Shown here piece after piece: positions 53,837-63,203 of a DNA stretch of 64,000 nucleotides. Under the pieces are notes generated by a model, which was not told where the DNA came from, made no database searches, and saw only the letters and a program-made list of their open reading frames with translations. The DNA comes from RECM01 sp047921215 (lineage in GTDB: Bacteria > Bacteroidota > Rhodothermia > Balneolales > Cyclonatronaceae). Position 1 is the first letter of the stretch; each line of letters begins with the position of its first letter. Made by a program: the position numbers and the translations under genes. Location: the NCBI GenBank assembly GCA_047921215.1, contig JBLRWO010000019.1, positions 12,348 through 76,347 of the forward strand, written 5' to 3'.

Positions 53837-55453
53837 ATGACTCACGTAAGACCAGATGAAGTATCAGCCATACTGCGAAAGCAACTGGCGGGATTCGACA
53901 GCGAAGCTGATGTCTATGATGTTGGCACAGTTCTCGAAGTAGGTGATGGAATTGCACGTGTTTACGGTCTTTCAAAAGTGCAGGCCGGTGAACTCGTTGA
54001 ATTGCCTGAATCCAAAGACAAAGATGGAAATCCTGTAAGTGGCATGGTACTGAACCTCGAGGAGGATAACGTCGGTATCGTACTTTTCGGGAACACCACA
54101 CTTGTTAAAGAGGGTCACCCGGTTCGGAGAACGAAAAATATTGCTTCCATACCTGTTGGTGAAGGCCTGCTGGGCCGTGTAATCGATCCGCTGGGAAACC
54201 CCGAAGACGGAAAGGGTGCGATTGCAGGAGATACCATCCGTTTACCGCTTGAACGTAAGGCGCCCGGTGTTATTTACAGGGAACCGGTATCGGAGCCGCT
54301 TCAGACAGGTATTAAGGCGATCGATTCACTTATACCGATCGGGCGGGGGCAACGGGAACTTATTATCGGTGACCGGCAAACCGGTAAAACCGCAATTGCG
54401 GTCGACACCATTATCAATCAGAAACATACTCACGAAAATGGTAACGGGGTTTTTTGCATATATGTAGCAATAGGACAGAAAAACTCGACTATTGCCCAGG
54501 TTAACCAGATTCTGGAGCAGAACGGTGCCAAAGATTATACGGTAATCGTATCTGCTTCTGCAACCGCACCGGCTCCCATGCGCTTTGTTGCAGCGTATGC
54601 AGGGGCTGCGATTGGTGAATACTTCCGCGATACCGGCCGTCATGCACTTATCATTTTTGATGACCTCTCAAAACAGGCTGTTGCCTACCGTGAAGTTTCA
54701 CTTCTGCTCAGACGCCCGCCGGGACGTGAAGCATACCCGGGTGATGTGTTTTACCTGCACAGCCGTCTGCTTGAACGTGCAGCGAAAATCAACAAAAATG
54801 ATAATGTGGCCAAAGATATGAACGATGTGCCTGAGCCACTGAGGCCCATGCTGAAAGGCGGCGGTTCACTGACGGCACTTCCTATCATTGAAACACAGGC
54901 CGGTGATGTGTCTGCCTACATCCCGACTAACGTTATCTCAATTACGGACGGACAGATTTTCCTTCAGTCGAATCTGTTTAATTCAGGAGTGAGACCGGCT
55001 ATTGATGTGGGTATTTCGGTATCCCGTGTTGGTGGTGCAGCGCAGGTTAAATCTATGAAGAAAATGGCTGGTACAATGAAGCTTGACCTGGCCCAGTACC
55101 GTGAACTTGAAGCCTTTGCCAAATTTGGTTCGGATCTCGATGCTTCAACCCAGCGTCAGCTCGCAAAGGGAGCGCGTACCGTTGAACTCCTGAAACAGGG
55201 TCAGTATAAACCACTTCCTGTAGATCAGCAAATTGCACTCCTGCATCTTAACAATGAAGGCCTGCTCAACACCACACCGGTTAATAAGATACAGGAGTTT
55301 GAGAAGAATTTTCTCGAAGTGGTAACACTTAAATATGATAAGGAAATGAGTGAGTTACGTACTTCTGGTGTGCTTGGTAAAGAGTTCGGCGACCTTCTGC
55401 TTGAAGAAGCGGAAACATTGAAAAGTCAGGTAATCAGTGCTTCAGAACAATAG
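53837..55453 (+). CDS. atpA: ATP synthase F1 subunit alpha
   Basis: Regulatory nucleotide-binding subunit of F1. The 538-residue protein has the P-loop GDRQTGKT (178-185), the Arg finger region VGISVSRVGGAAQ, and ALIIFDDLSKQAVAYREVSLLLRRPPGREAYPGD. It is a little longer than E. coli AtpA, as usual in the group. The gamma gene follows 15 bp later. Confidence 0.97.
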   Translation: MTHVRPDEVSAILRKQLAGFDSEADVYDVGTVLEVGDGIARVYGLSKVQAGELVELPESKDKDGNPVSGMVLNLEEDNVGIVLFGNTTLVKEGHPVRRTKNIASIPVGEGLLGRVIDPLGNPEDGKGAIAGDTIRLPLERKAPGVIYREPVSEPLQTGIKAIDSLIPIGRGQRELIIGDRQTGKTAIAVDTIINQKHTHENGNGVFCIYVAIGQKNSTIAQVNQILEQNGAKDYTVIVSASATAPAPMRFVAAYAGAAIGEYFRDTGRHALIIFDDLSKQAVAYREVSLLLRRPPGREAYPGDVFYLHSRLLERAAKINKNDNVAKDMNDVPEPLRPMLKGGGSLTALPIIETQAGDVSAYIPTNVISITDGQIFLQSNLFNSGVRPAIDVGISVSRVGGAAQVKSMKKMAGTMKLDLAQYRELEAFAKFGSDLDASTQRQLAKGARTVELLKQGQYKPLPVDQQIALLHLNNEGLLNTTPVNKIQEFEKNFLEVVTLKYDKEMSELRTSGVLGKEFGDLLLEEAETLKSQVISASEQ

Positions 55454-55468
55454 TGCTATTGAAAAGTT

Positions 55469-56365
55469 ATGGCTAACCTTCGGGATATCAGAGACCGTAT
55501 AAGTTCGGTTAAAAGCACACAGCAGATAACCAAAGCCATGAAAATGGTTGCGGCAGCACGTCTGAAAAAAGCACAGGACAGGATCATGTCTGCCAGACCG
55601 TATGCATATAATCTGCGTTCCGTTCTCAACCGTCTCGCTCAGAGCACCGAAAGCAGGAACAGGATGCTGGCAATTCAGAGTAAACCCGAAAAAATTCTGA
55701 TTCTTGTAGTAGGATCAGACAGGGGGTTGTGTGGTGGATTCAACACCAATCTCTTCCGGTATATCGAAGATGAGCTCAAAACAACATTCAGGGAATATCA
55801 CGACAATGGCAGGCTGTCTCTCGTCTGTATAGGACGCAAGGCCAATGAACACTTTTCCAAAAGAGGCTATGACGTTGTTGACCGGCATCCCGGTTTTTTT
55901 GATCATCTTACGTTCGAATCTACGGCAGCTGTTATGAATGATGCACTTGACCGGTTCATGAATGCAGAATATGACAGTGTGTATATCGCCTACAATGAAT
56001 TCAAAACCGTACTTTCACAAAACCGTGTTATTGAACAACTACTGCCGATAATAAATAATGAGAAGCAGATTGAATCTATTTCACCTATCGCAAAAGACGA
56101 AGGATACGATTATATATTTGAACCGTCTGATTCAGATATCTTAGAACAAATTGTTCCGTTGCACGTTAGGGTACAGTTGTGGCGTGCAGTACTTGAGTCC
56201 AATGCTTCCGAGCAGGGTGCAAGGATGGCAGCAATGGATAACGCTACAGAAAATGCAAAAGAGATTATCCGTGTACTGAACCTTGAGTACAATCAGGCTC
56301 GGCAGGCTTCTATAACAACGGAAATTTCTGAAATAGTTTCCGGTGCTGAAGCTTTATCTCAATAG
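55469..56365 (+). CDS. atpG: ATP synthase F1 subunit gamma
   Basis: The 298-residue rotor shaft. N-terminal ANLRDIRDRISSVKSTQQITKAMKMVAAARLKKAQ and VGSDRGLCGGFNTNLF are diagnostic, and the C-terminal helix VLESNASEQGARMAAMDNATENA carries the family motif. The operon ends here; the beta and epsilon genes (atpD, atpC) are not in the window and are probably elsewhere, as in other Bacteroidota-type genomes. Confidence 0.97.
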   Translation: MANLRDIRDRISSVKSTQQITKAMKMVAAARLKKAQDRIMSARPYAYNLRSVLNRLAQSTESRNRMLAIQSKPEKILILVVGSDRGLCGGFNTNLFRYIEDELKTTFREYHDNGRLSLVCIGRKANEHFSKRGYDVVDRHPGFFDHLTFESTAAVMNDALDRFMNAEYDSVYIAYNEFKTVLSQNRVIEQLLPIINNEKQIESISPIAKDEGYDYIFEPSDSDILEQIVPLHVRVQLWRAVLESNASEQGARMAAMDNATENAKEIIRVLNLEYNQARQASITTEISEIVSGAEALSQ

Positions 56366-56382
56366 TAATATATTGTTTCTCC

Positions 56383-56467
56383 GGAGAGATGGCAGAGCGG
56401 TCGAATGCGGCGGTCTTGAAAACCGTTGACCAGCAATGGTCCGGGGGTTCGAATCCCTCTCTCTCCG
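56383..56467 (+). tRNA. tRNA-Ser (anticodon UGA)
   Basis: The 85-nt sequence starts GGAGAGA and ends TCTCTCC plus discriminator G; the acceptor arms pair perfectly. The T arm GGGGG-TTCGAAT-CCCTC and the anticodon loop CTTGAAA (anticodon 56417-56419) are clear, and a long variable arm (about 15 nt) is present, as expected for tRNA-Ser. CCA is not encoded. Confidence 0.96.
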
Positions 56468-56474
56468 CTTATAT

Positions 56475-56504
56475 AAAAAGCCTCATATCCGGGGCTTTTT
56501 TTTT
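56475..56504 (+). terminator. Terminator after the tRNA-Ser gene
   Basis: AAAAAGCC (56475-56482) pairs with GGCTTTTT (56493-56500) with a T-run of nine bases. Confidence 0.75.
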
Positions 56505-56535
56505 ATATAATGGTTTCTGATTAATCACTGTGAAA

Positions 56536-57930
56536 ATGGACATCCGAAAATATTTATCGAAAACGTTTACCGGAATCTCTGTGCTCATTTTTCTTTTTGT
56601 CGGACCCGTTCACGCACAGGATACCCTGAAGCTAAATATTCATCAGTTTATTGAAAAAGGACTTCAGGAATCGACTCAGCTGAAAGTCCGTCAGCAAAAT
56701 GTTGATATTGCAGGAACGCGTATTCAGGAGGCCAGGGCCAGCAGGATCTTGCCCAATGCATCTGCCAATACCGCTCATGGACTTGTTCCGGGCGTAAAGG
56801 GCACCCAGGGAAATCCCCCGGGTTCGCTGTACCTTGACCCGACACTCAGAAACGATTGGGAAGACTGGGCCATTTTTACTAGAGCCGAAATTACTGCTGT
56901 TCAGCCCATATATACCTGGGGTGCTATCTCAAATGCAATCAAAGCAGCAGAATCAGGTGCAAAAGCTGCAGAAGCTGCATTTCAGGGGGAATTATCTCAA
57001 TATGAGATCACGCTCTGGGAACTCTATTATGCAAAGCTACTTGCTATTGAACTGAACAGACTCGTTGACAGGGCTAATTCCGATTTTCGGAGGGCTGAAC
57101 GTGAACTGGAAAAACTGCTTGAAGAGGGTGACGAAAGTATTGAGGACAAGGATGTGTACGAATTCAATATTTTTCAATATGAATTCGCCATGATGGCAGA
57201 TGAAGTAAATGAGAATCTGAAAACGATAAACAGAATATGGAATCTTGCCCTGAATAACGACGGAAGCGTGGTCTATCTGCCTGATGATCAGTTTCTGGAT
57301 GCACTGGATATTACTTTTGAGGATATTGGATACTATGAGCAAAGAGCCCTTGTTTCCCGCCCGGAAATGAGGCAAATAAACGCCGTTACAGACGCCGCAC
57401 AATTTGGGCTTGAAGTTGCAAAGGCCCAGAATTACCCCTCTTTTTTTCTGGGGCTTTCAGCTTCTGTTGCCGTAACCCCCAACCGTCCGAAACAGGACAA
57501 TCCGTTTATACAGAACCGTACCAACTTTTCTAATCTCGTCTATGGTTTCGGCTTCAGGCAAAATCTGAATTTTGGCATCATGAGAAGTCGACTTGAACGC
57601 TCCAGGATACAGTACCGCCAGGCCACGTACACCAAAGAGGCTGTTTCTGATGCCCTTCGTCTTGATCTGAACGAGCGATACAAGAATGTAATGATATCGC
57701 GCTCAAGGATAAATAACCTGGCAAATGCACACGATGTGAGCAATGAATGGCTTCGACAGGAACAACTGGATTACGATCTTGGCTTTGGCGATGTCAAAAA
57801 TCTGTTTGATGCCGTTAAAAAAAATCTTGAACTCGAGGTGGCACTTAAACAACGAACTCACGATTTCAACGTTAATACCGGCAGACTATACCGAGCAGCG
57901 GGTATACCGCTTCGGGAAATACCGGATTAA
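56536..57930 (+). CDS. TolC-family outer membrane channel protein
   Basis: Outer-membrane efflux protein, 464 residues from ATG 56536 (a GTG two codons earlier is possible). Signal peptide ISVLIFLFVGPVHAQ. The helical barrel repeats show QLKVRQQNVDIAGTRIQEARA and the second copy VRQATYTKEAVSDALRLDLNERYKNVMISRSRINNLANA. The end LELEVALKQRTHDFNVNTGRLYRAAG is typical of the family. It lies 9 bp before the MlaC-like gene, so the two are probably translated together. Confidence 0.92.
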   Translation: MDIRKYLSKTFTGISVLIFLFVGPVHAQDTLKLNIHQFIEKGLQESTQLKVRQQNVDIAGTRIQEARASRILPNASANTAHGLVPGVKGTQGNPPGSLYLDPTLRNDWEDWAIFTRAEITAVQPIYTWGAISNAIKAAESGAKAAEAAFQGELSQYEITLWELYYAKLLAIELNRLVDRANSDFRRAERELEKLLEEGDESIEDKDVYEFNIFQYEFAMMADEVNENLKTINRIWNLALNNDGSVVYLPDDQFLDALDITFEDIGYYEQRALVSRPEMRQINAVTDAAQFGLEVAKAQNYPSFFLGLSASVAVTPNRPKQDNPFIQNRTNFSNLVYGFGFRQNLNFGIMRSRLERSRIQYRQATYTKEAVSDALRLDLNERYKNVMISRSRINNLANAHDVSNEWLRQEQLDYDLGFGDVKNLFDAVKKNLELEVALKQRTHDFNVNTGRLYRAAGIPLREIPD

Positions 57931-57939
57931 TTAAACTTT

Positions 57940-58527
57940 ATGATACGAATTGTACTAATCGCTTTGAGTATGATGATCGGCGCATCTGCCCTTGCCGTAA
58001 ACTCAAGCGATAAAAAAGATGAAATAAGAAATTTCCTTATAGAACGAGACAGGGAGATTAAGGAACTGGTCGGGCCTAAGGGTACTGATCATTCAGAGGC
58101 TCAGCGTGAAAATCTAAAAAACATCATAAATGATGTAATGGACTATGCCTCTATGGCAGAATATGCCCTTCAATCTACGTTTGAAGATCTCTCTGTTGAC
58201 CAGAAAAAGGAGTTCATTGATACTTTTTCAACAATCGTAAGGGACCAGTCTCTTAATTCACTCGATATTTATCGGGCAGATGTAGAATACCTCGATATCA
58301 CAGTAGATGGCAACAAAGCTACGGTGGTAACCATCGCAATACTTGAAGATGTCAGAACTCCGGTCAGTTATGAGCTTTCTGAAAAAGGTGAAATATGGGT
58401 TATTACGGACATGTCGATCGATAATGTCTCAACGGCTGAGTCTTACCGCCGGTCATTCCAGAATATCATACGGCGAAGGGGGTACGACGCATTGCTTGCA
58501 AGCCTGAAAAGAAGAGCCGAATCCTGA
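57940..58527 (+). CDS. MlaC/Ttg2D-like phospholipid-binding protein
   Basis: A 195-residue exported protein (signal peptide IRIVLIALSMMIGASALA). It matches the MlaC/Tgt2 family in the pattern MDYASMAEYALQSTFEDLSVDQKKEFIDTFSTIVRDQSL followed by VSYELSEKGEIWVITDMSIDNVS and YRRSFQNIIRRRGYDALLASLKRR. MlaC carries phospholipid across the periplasm. Other Mla genes (MlaD, E, F) are not here; only tolC is adjacent. Confidence 0.87.
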   Translation: MIRIVLIALSMMIGASALAVNSSDKKDEIRNFLIERDREIKELVGPKGTDHSEAQRENLKNIINDVMDYASMAEYALQSTFEDLSVDQKKEFIDTFSTIVRDQSLNSLDIYRADVEYLDITVDGNKATVVTIAILEDVRTPVSYELSEKGEIWVITDMSIDNVSTAESYRRSFQNIIRRRGYDALLASLKRRAES

Positions 58528-58590
58528 CAGAAAAATCCGGTTTTTTCTTATTTTAGGGGAAATAATCAATCTGGTAAAGATAAACCAACA

Positions 58591-59565
58591 GTGAAAAGTT
58601 ACGGTCAGGAAGGGTACATATATCATGTATATGGCCAAAGTAAATACCTGAGGCATGCCGTTGCCTCTGCTCTGACCATTAAACGGTATGATACGAATCG
58701 GAAAATAGCCCTGGTGTGTGAAGAAAAACACAAAATCGAACTCGCCGCTGCTGGACTATCGGACTTGTTTGACGTGCTGTATACAATCGCACCGGATCAC
58801 CGCTCTATAACCGGTTTTAAGCATAATGTGCATTACTATCAGTTATTTGACCGTTCTCTTTTCCTGGATTCCGATATGATCTGGTGCCGTGATTCCGGAA
58901 AACTCTGGAGTCTGCTTTCGGCATACAAATTTACGATTACCGGTAATCTAAAAGCCGATGCTTTTTTTGGTGCCGCCAAAGGGCCGCGTATCATCTTTGA
59001 TTTGCTGATGAAAAAAAGGGAACGGACCCTGAAACGGTTCGGCCTGACCTATCTGAGCAGGGTACAATCAGGCATGATTTTTGTTCAGGATAATGATCTT
59101 GCCCAAAAAATCTGTGAACTGGCAGATAATATGATCAGCCGTAAAGATGAAACCCACTTTCAAAGCAGGAACCAGGAGCATGGACGAACCCTGGAATCCT
59201 GTGAATGGAGCCTTGCCATGGCCATGTCTGTGTTGGATGTCCCGGTTTTTCCATGGCTGCAGGGGCACACAAGTCCGCAGCTCGATTATATTGAGGATCA
59301 GTGCATCCATGATGAAAATTTTGAGGATGTCTACTGCAAGTACTTTACCAATAGTTTTATATACAGTCTGAGAGGAATCAGACACAACAGGATTCGAAAT
59401 CTCATGATCGATATCCTCTCATTTTTCCCGGGTTACGGCGATTATATGATGGTTAAACCATTTTGTATCCACTTCGGATGGTTGCACCAGAAACAACCGT
59501 TTTACGAATTCTCCGACAGGATCTGGGCAGACCATGCCGTTTCTTCGGGCAGCGATAATATGTAA
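58591..59565 (+). CDS. Putative GT-A type glycosyltransferase
   Basis: A 324-residue protein resembling GT8-like glycosyltransferases. A DxD motif, DSD at 93-95 (SLFLDSDMIWC), is the nucleotide-sugar metal site. Before it, HNVHYYQLFDR is a candidate acceptor-side segment. After it, TGNLKADAFFGAAKGPRIIFD and ESCEWSLAMAMSVLDVPVFPW are seen. The start is GTG at 58591; no ATG is suitable. It follows mlaC after 63 bp. The sugar donor is not known, and a nucleotidyl-sugar binding role rather than transfer cannot be ruled out. Confidence 0.7.
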   Translation: MKSYGQEGYIYHVYGQSKYLRHAVASALTIKRYDTNRKIALVCEEKHKIELAAAGLSDLFDVLYTIAPDHRSITGFKHNVHYYQLFDRSLFLDSDMIWCRDSGKLWSLLSAYKFTITGNLKADAFFGAAKGPRIIFDLLMKKRERTLKRFGLTYLSRVQSGMIFVQDNDLAQKICELADNMISRKDETHFQSRNQEHGRTLESCEWSLAMAMSVLDVPVFPWLQGHTSPQLDYIEDQCIHDENFEDVYCKYFTNSFIYSLRGIRHNRIRNLMIDILSFFPGYGDYMMVKPFCIHFGWLHQKQPFYEFSDRIWADHAVSSGSDNM

Positions 59566-59577
59566 AGAAATCATTTT

Positions 59578-59605
59578 CCGGGTATGTGGTTACATATATC
59601 CCCGG
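59578..59605 (+). other. Stem-loop between the transferase and the M20 operon
   Basis: CCGGG (59578-59582) pairs with CCCGG (59601-59605) and TATGT (59583-59587) with ACATA (59592-59596), separated by a short internal loop. No T-run follows; it may be a terminator of the preceding gene. Confidence 0.35.
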
Positions 59606-59635
59606 TAAAATGTGAAAACCAGTTGATGTAGTATT

Positions 59636-60865
59636 ATGAATATGGCACATCTCAAAGACGATGTATTAATCAGAAGAATTTCCGCTCTTTCACAAGAAAT
59701 CTATCCTGAGATGGTAAAATACAGACGCCTGCTGCACAGAAAACCCGAATTGAGTTTTTTTGAATATGAAACCACCCGTTTTATAACAGAAAAACTGACC
59801 GGGCTTGGCTATGAAATCCATACGCCGCTGGCTACCGGTTGCATCGCTGTGATGGAGGGTGAAATATCATCAACAAGGGTAATTGCACTCAGGGCAGATA
59901 TCGATGCGTTGCCCATTCTGGAAGAAGGTGATGCCAAAACAGATTTTATATCCGGGAATCCAGGTGTGGCACATTGTTGCGGTCATGATCTGCATACGGC
60001 CAATCTGTTGGGAGCAGCTACCATACTTGCTGCTAACAGAGACTTCATCGCAGGCAGGGTAGTTCTTATATTTCAGCCGGGTGAAGAAAAGCTGCCCGGA
60101 GGCGCGAAATTAATCGTTGAATCGGGCATATTGGATAAGCTGGGTGTTCAGGAAATATACGGATTGCATTCTGATCCGAATTTCGATCCCGAAACAATCG
60201 GCATCAGACCCGGCCGACTAATGGCAAAACCGGATGAGTTTTCAGTAACCATAAAAGGTAAAGGCGGACATGCCGCTTCACCACATAAATGTGTTGATCC
60301 GGTGGTTATTCTGTCTCACATCGTTATGCAGTTACAGACCATAATAAGCAGAAATCTCAATCCTGCAGAATCAGCGGTTATAACAGTGGGAAAAATTGAA
60401 GCCGGTACAGCCCATAATATAATTCCATCCGAAGGTAAATTATTTGGAACAGTTCGTACTTTTACCAAAGAAACAAGTGATGTGATTCGTAAAAGAATCG
60501 GTGAAATTGCCAGACATACGGCTAAGTCGTATGGCGCTGATGCCGGTTTTGATTACGAAAACGGCTATCCGGCCGTGTTTAATGATGCCGCCCTTACTAA
60601 TAAAGTCATACGAACGGCCCGGCTACTCAAAGGTTCAGGTTGTGTAAAGATGATGCCGGAACCATACATGGCCGGAGAAGATTTTGCATACTATCTTCAG
60701 AAATTCAGTGGTGCATTTTTTTTTCTTGGAACAGGCAGCCAATCGGCCGATTCGCGCTATTCCTGGCATCATCCGAGATATAATGTAGATGAAAAAAGCA
60801 TGATAACAGGTTCGGCACTGCTTTCACTACTGGTTTTATCAAAAGAAAGTAATGGAACAGAATAA
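59636..60865 (+). CDS. M20-family amidohydrolase
   Basis: A 409-residue zinc-dependent amidohydrolase of the hippurate hydrolase/N-acyl-amino-acid type. Metal motif HCCGHDLH (His113, Cys115, His117), GEEKLPGGAK with the catalytic Glu150, and a His in LHSDPNFDPE appear in the expected order, followed by the dimerisation domain (KGKGGHAASPHKC, TVGKIEAGTAHNIIPSE). It probably removes an acyl group from an amino acid. It overlaps the cupin gene by 14 bases. Confidence 0.92.
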   Translation: MNMAHLKDDVLIRRISALSQEIYPEMVKYRRLLHRKPELSFFEYETTRFITEKLTGLGYEIHTPLATGCIAVMEGEISSTRVIALRADIDALPILEEGDAKTDFISGNPGVAHCCGHDLHTANLLGAATILAANRDFIAGRVVLIFQPGEEKLPGGAKLIVESGILDKLGVQEIYGLHSDPNFDPETIGIRPGRLMAKPDEFSVTIKGKGGHAASPHKCVDPVVILSHIVMQLQTIISRNLNPAESAVITVGKIEAGTAHNIIPSEGKLFGTVRTFTKETSDVIRKRIGEIARHTAKSYGADAGFDYENGYPAVFNDAALTNKVIRTARLLKGSGCVKMMPEPYMAGEDFAYYLQKFSGAFFFLGTGSQSADSRYSWHHPRYNVDEKSMITGSALLSLLVLSKESNGTE

Positions 60866-61364
60866 TAAACTGGCATTTCCCAACATCAGTGGTGATGTCT
60901 TTTATCTGAATAAGCATACGATTGAACAGGGGATTACTGAATCCATTAAAAGCAGGCGTAAACGTATTCTACTTCCATTGCACAGAACCCAGGAAGCAAA
61001 TGTGCAACGGCTCATTAATTTTTTACAGCCAGGTACCTATATAAGACCGCACAAACATCCCGGCGAACAAGAAATTGAAAGTCTTGTCATTATAAAAGGT
61101 GCCATTCAGTTTATCATCTTTGATGACGTTGGTTTTGTTGAAAACTTTTTCATCCTGCGCAGCGGAACCCCGGAATCCATCATTGATATTGAGCCCGGTG
61201 TATGGCACAGTTTTATAGTTTTAGAGAAGGATACGATAATATATGAGGCCAAAAACGGGCCATATAACCCGGCTACAGATAAGGTTTTTGCTGAATGGTC
61301 GCCCGAAGAATATACCAGTGAAGCAACAGTCTGGGTTCAAACCATGGAGAAAATGAATGACTGA
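60852..61364 (+). CDS. WbuC-family cupin protein
   Basis: A 170-residue cupin. The pattern RRKRILLPLHRTQEANVQRLINFLQPGTYIRPHKHPGEQEIESLVIIKG is diagnostic of WbuC, with metal ligands probably His67, His69 and Glu74 plus His119 (PGVWHSFIV) in the second strand. GPYNPATDKVFAEWSPEEY is the family C-terminus. WbuC proteins are metal-binding cupins of unknown activity often beside polysaccharide genes; here it sits between an amidohydrolase and an oxidoreductase. It overlaps both neighbours. Confidence 0.9.
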   Translation: MEQNNKLAFPNISGDVFYLNKHTIEQGITESIKSRRKRILLPLHRTQEANVQRLINFLQPGTYIRPHKHPGEQEIESLVIIKGAIQFIIFDDVGFVENFFILRSGTPESIIDIEPGVWHSFIVLEKDTIIYEAKNGPYNPATDKVFAEWSPEEYTSEATVWVQTMEKMND

Positions 61365-62472
61365 TAAATACCAGCCATCCTGGTGGGAGCTCCGGCATCT
61401 TCATACCAGGTTTGATCTTGCAATTGTAGGAGCAGGACTTACCGGTCTTTTTTCTGCGCTCTTTTATAAAAGGCTTAATCCGGATCATAACGTCATTGTA
61501 CTGGAGCGTGGGTTTTATCCCGATGGCGCAAGTACCAGAAATGCAGGTTTTGCATGCTTCGGATCAGCTGGTGAATTGCTCGACGATCTCCGCCACGAAA
61601 GCGAAATGGAGGTCTATGCCCGTTTGGAAGCCAGATTCAGGGGACTTGAAAGACTCAGACGGGAAATGGGAGATGAAAATCTCTCATTTGAACAACCGGG
61701 TGGTTATGAACTGTTCACTGATGTTGAAACATTCGGGGATGTAACCGGAAACCTGAGTCTGTTCAACAAATGGCTTAAAAAGCTCTCCGGAATCGATGAT
61801 GTTTATTCTGTAAAATCTTATCAGAATTACGATGCCGTTTATTGCAGTCTGGAAGGCAGAATAGACAGCGGGAAATTCATGAAATCGCTGATCGGAAAAG
61901 TGCAGGATGCCGGTATTTATATACGCTGGAACGCAAATGTAACCCGCGCAGAGCATTGCGTTGTCGAACTATTCGGGGGAGTTGAAATTGAAACAGATAA
62001 AATACTGCTCGCGACCAATGGATTCACATCCACACTTGCAGCTTCAACCGGCATACGACCTGCAAGGGGTTATGTGTTTGTAACAGAGCCCATAAATAAT
62101 CTGGTTTGGAAGGGGATTTTCCACTACGACTGTGGCTATTATTATTTCAGGGATCTTCCTGGCAACAGGATGCTCATTGGGGGAGCCAGGAACCTTGACA
62201 GTCAAACTGAAGAGACCACATCCAGAGGCATCAACGAAAAAATCAAATCGCATCTCATCGGATTTGCCAATAATATATTAGATCTCCCTGAAGGGTGGTC
62301 TGTCGGCAATGAATGGACGGGTACGATGGGTTTTGGACCTACAAAAACACCAATATGTAAAAAATTGGATGAGGGAGTATTTGTTGCTGCCGGCTTAAGC
62401 GGGATGGGGGTGGCCATTGGTACTGATCTCGCCGAACGTACGGCCCGGATGATATCGGCTGACCTGCATTGA
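61357..62472 (+). CDS. FAD-dependent oxidoreductase of DAO type
   Basis: A 371-residue flavoprotein. The FAD motif LAIVGAGLTGLFSALF is followed by GASTRNAGFACFGSAGE, the GxxxxxAG region seen in gamma-glutamylputrescine and glycine oxidase-like enzymes. The C-terminal KLDEGVFVAAGLSGMGVAIGTDLAERTA holds the DAO signature. It probably oxidises an amine or amino acid. It overlaps the cupin gene by 8 bases and ends the operon. Confidence 0.86.
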   Translation: MTDKYQPSWWELRHLHTRFDLAIVGAGLTGLFSALFYKRLNPDHNVIVLERGFYPDGASTRNAGFACFGSAGELLDDLRHESEMEVYARLEARFRGLERLRREMGDENLSFEQPGGYELFTDVETFGDVTGNLSLFNKWLKKLSGIDDVYSVKSYQNYDAVYCSLEGRIDSGKFMKSLIGKVQDAGIYIRWNANVTRAEHCVVELFGGVEIETDKILLATNGFTSTLAASTGIRPARGYVFVTEPINNLVWKGIFHYDCGYYYFRDLPGNRMLIGGARNLDSQTEETTSRGINEKIKSHLIGFANNILDLPEGWSVGNEWTGTMGFGPTKTPICKKLDEGVFVAAGLSGMGVAIGTDLAERTARMISADLH

Positions 62473-62506
62473 AAATTCTGACATGACGTACCAGGCCTGA
62501 TGTGAC

Positions 62507-63031
62507 CTAAGCCGACATCATCTTAATAATTTCCCTGCAAAATGCGGGGAGATCATCCGGCCTCCGACTGGTTATCATATTCCGGTCCACCACTACTTCC
62601 CGGTCAACCCAATCAGCCCCGGCATTGATCAGATCATCCTTTATTCCCGGGGTGGAAGTGCATCGGTATCCCTTCATGATTCCGGCTGATATGGGAACCC
62701 AACCCGCATGACAGATATGGGCCAATGGTTTGCCTTCCTCATGAATCCGCCTGGTCAGTTCGAGGACCTTTTCCGACCGTCTCAGTTTGTCGGGTGCAAA
62801 CCCGCCCGGTATTACCAAAGCATCAAAATCGCCGGCATCCAGGTGGTTATAGCTCTCATCCGATTTGCTGGGATATCCGTTTTTGCCACGGTAAACACTG
62901 TCTTTTTCAGGCCCTGCTACAGTAATGGTTGCCCCTGCTTCTGTCAGACGGTATTTCGGATAGAGGAGTTCCATATCCTCATAAATATCTTCAATGAAAA
63001 TCAGTATTTTTTTGCCTTCAAGTGGAAACAT
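62507..63031 (-). CDS. DJ-1/PfpI family protein
   Basis: A 174-residue class I glutamine-amidotransferase-like protein. The nucleophile elbow AHICHAGW carries Cys107-His108, and VIPGGFAPDKLRR and Glu18 (EDMELLYP) complete the PfpI site. Members act as intracellular protease-like, deglycase or chaperone proteins. It converges with the flavoprotein gene, 34 bp apart. Confidence 0.88.
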   Translation of the reverse strand: MFPLEGKKILIFIEDIYEDMELLYPKYRLTEAGATITVAGPEKDSVYRGKNGYPSKSDESYNHLDAGDFDALVIPGGFAPDKLRRSEKVLELTRRIHEEGKPLAHICHAGWVPISAGIMKGYRCTSTPGIKDDLINAGADWVDREVVVDRNMITSRRPDDLPAFCREIIKMMSA

Positions 63032-63203
63032 AATAAAAGTGACGTTAAATCGGTTTTCTGTTGTTAAATTGAACGGACAGGTGACCCGGAATGTTTGTCA
63101 CGTAGTTATTATGATATTCGTTAATGACGACACATTTCGGTTAACACACCCCGTTCTTGTGGATTACGATATTATACCATGTAATTAATGTAAGGTGTTA
63201 AAT

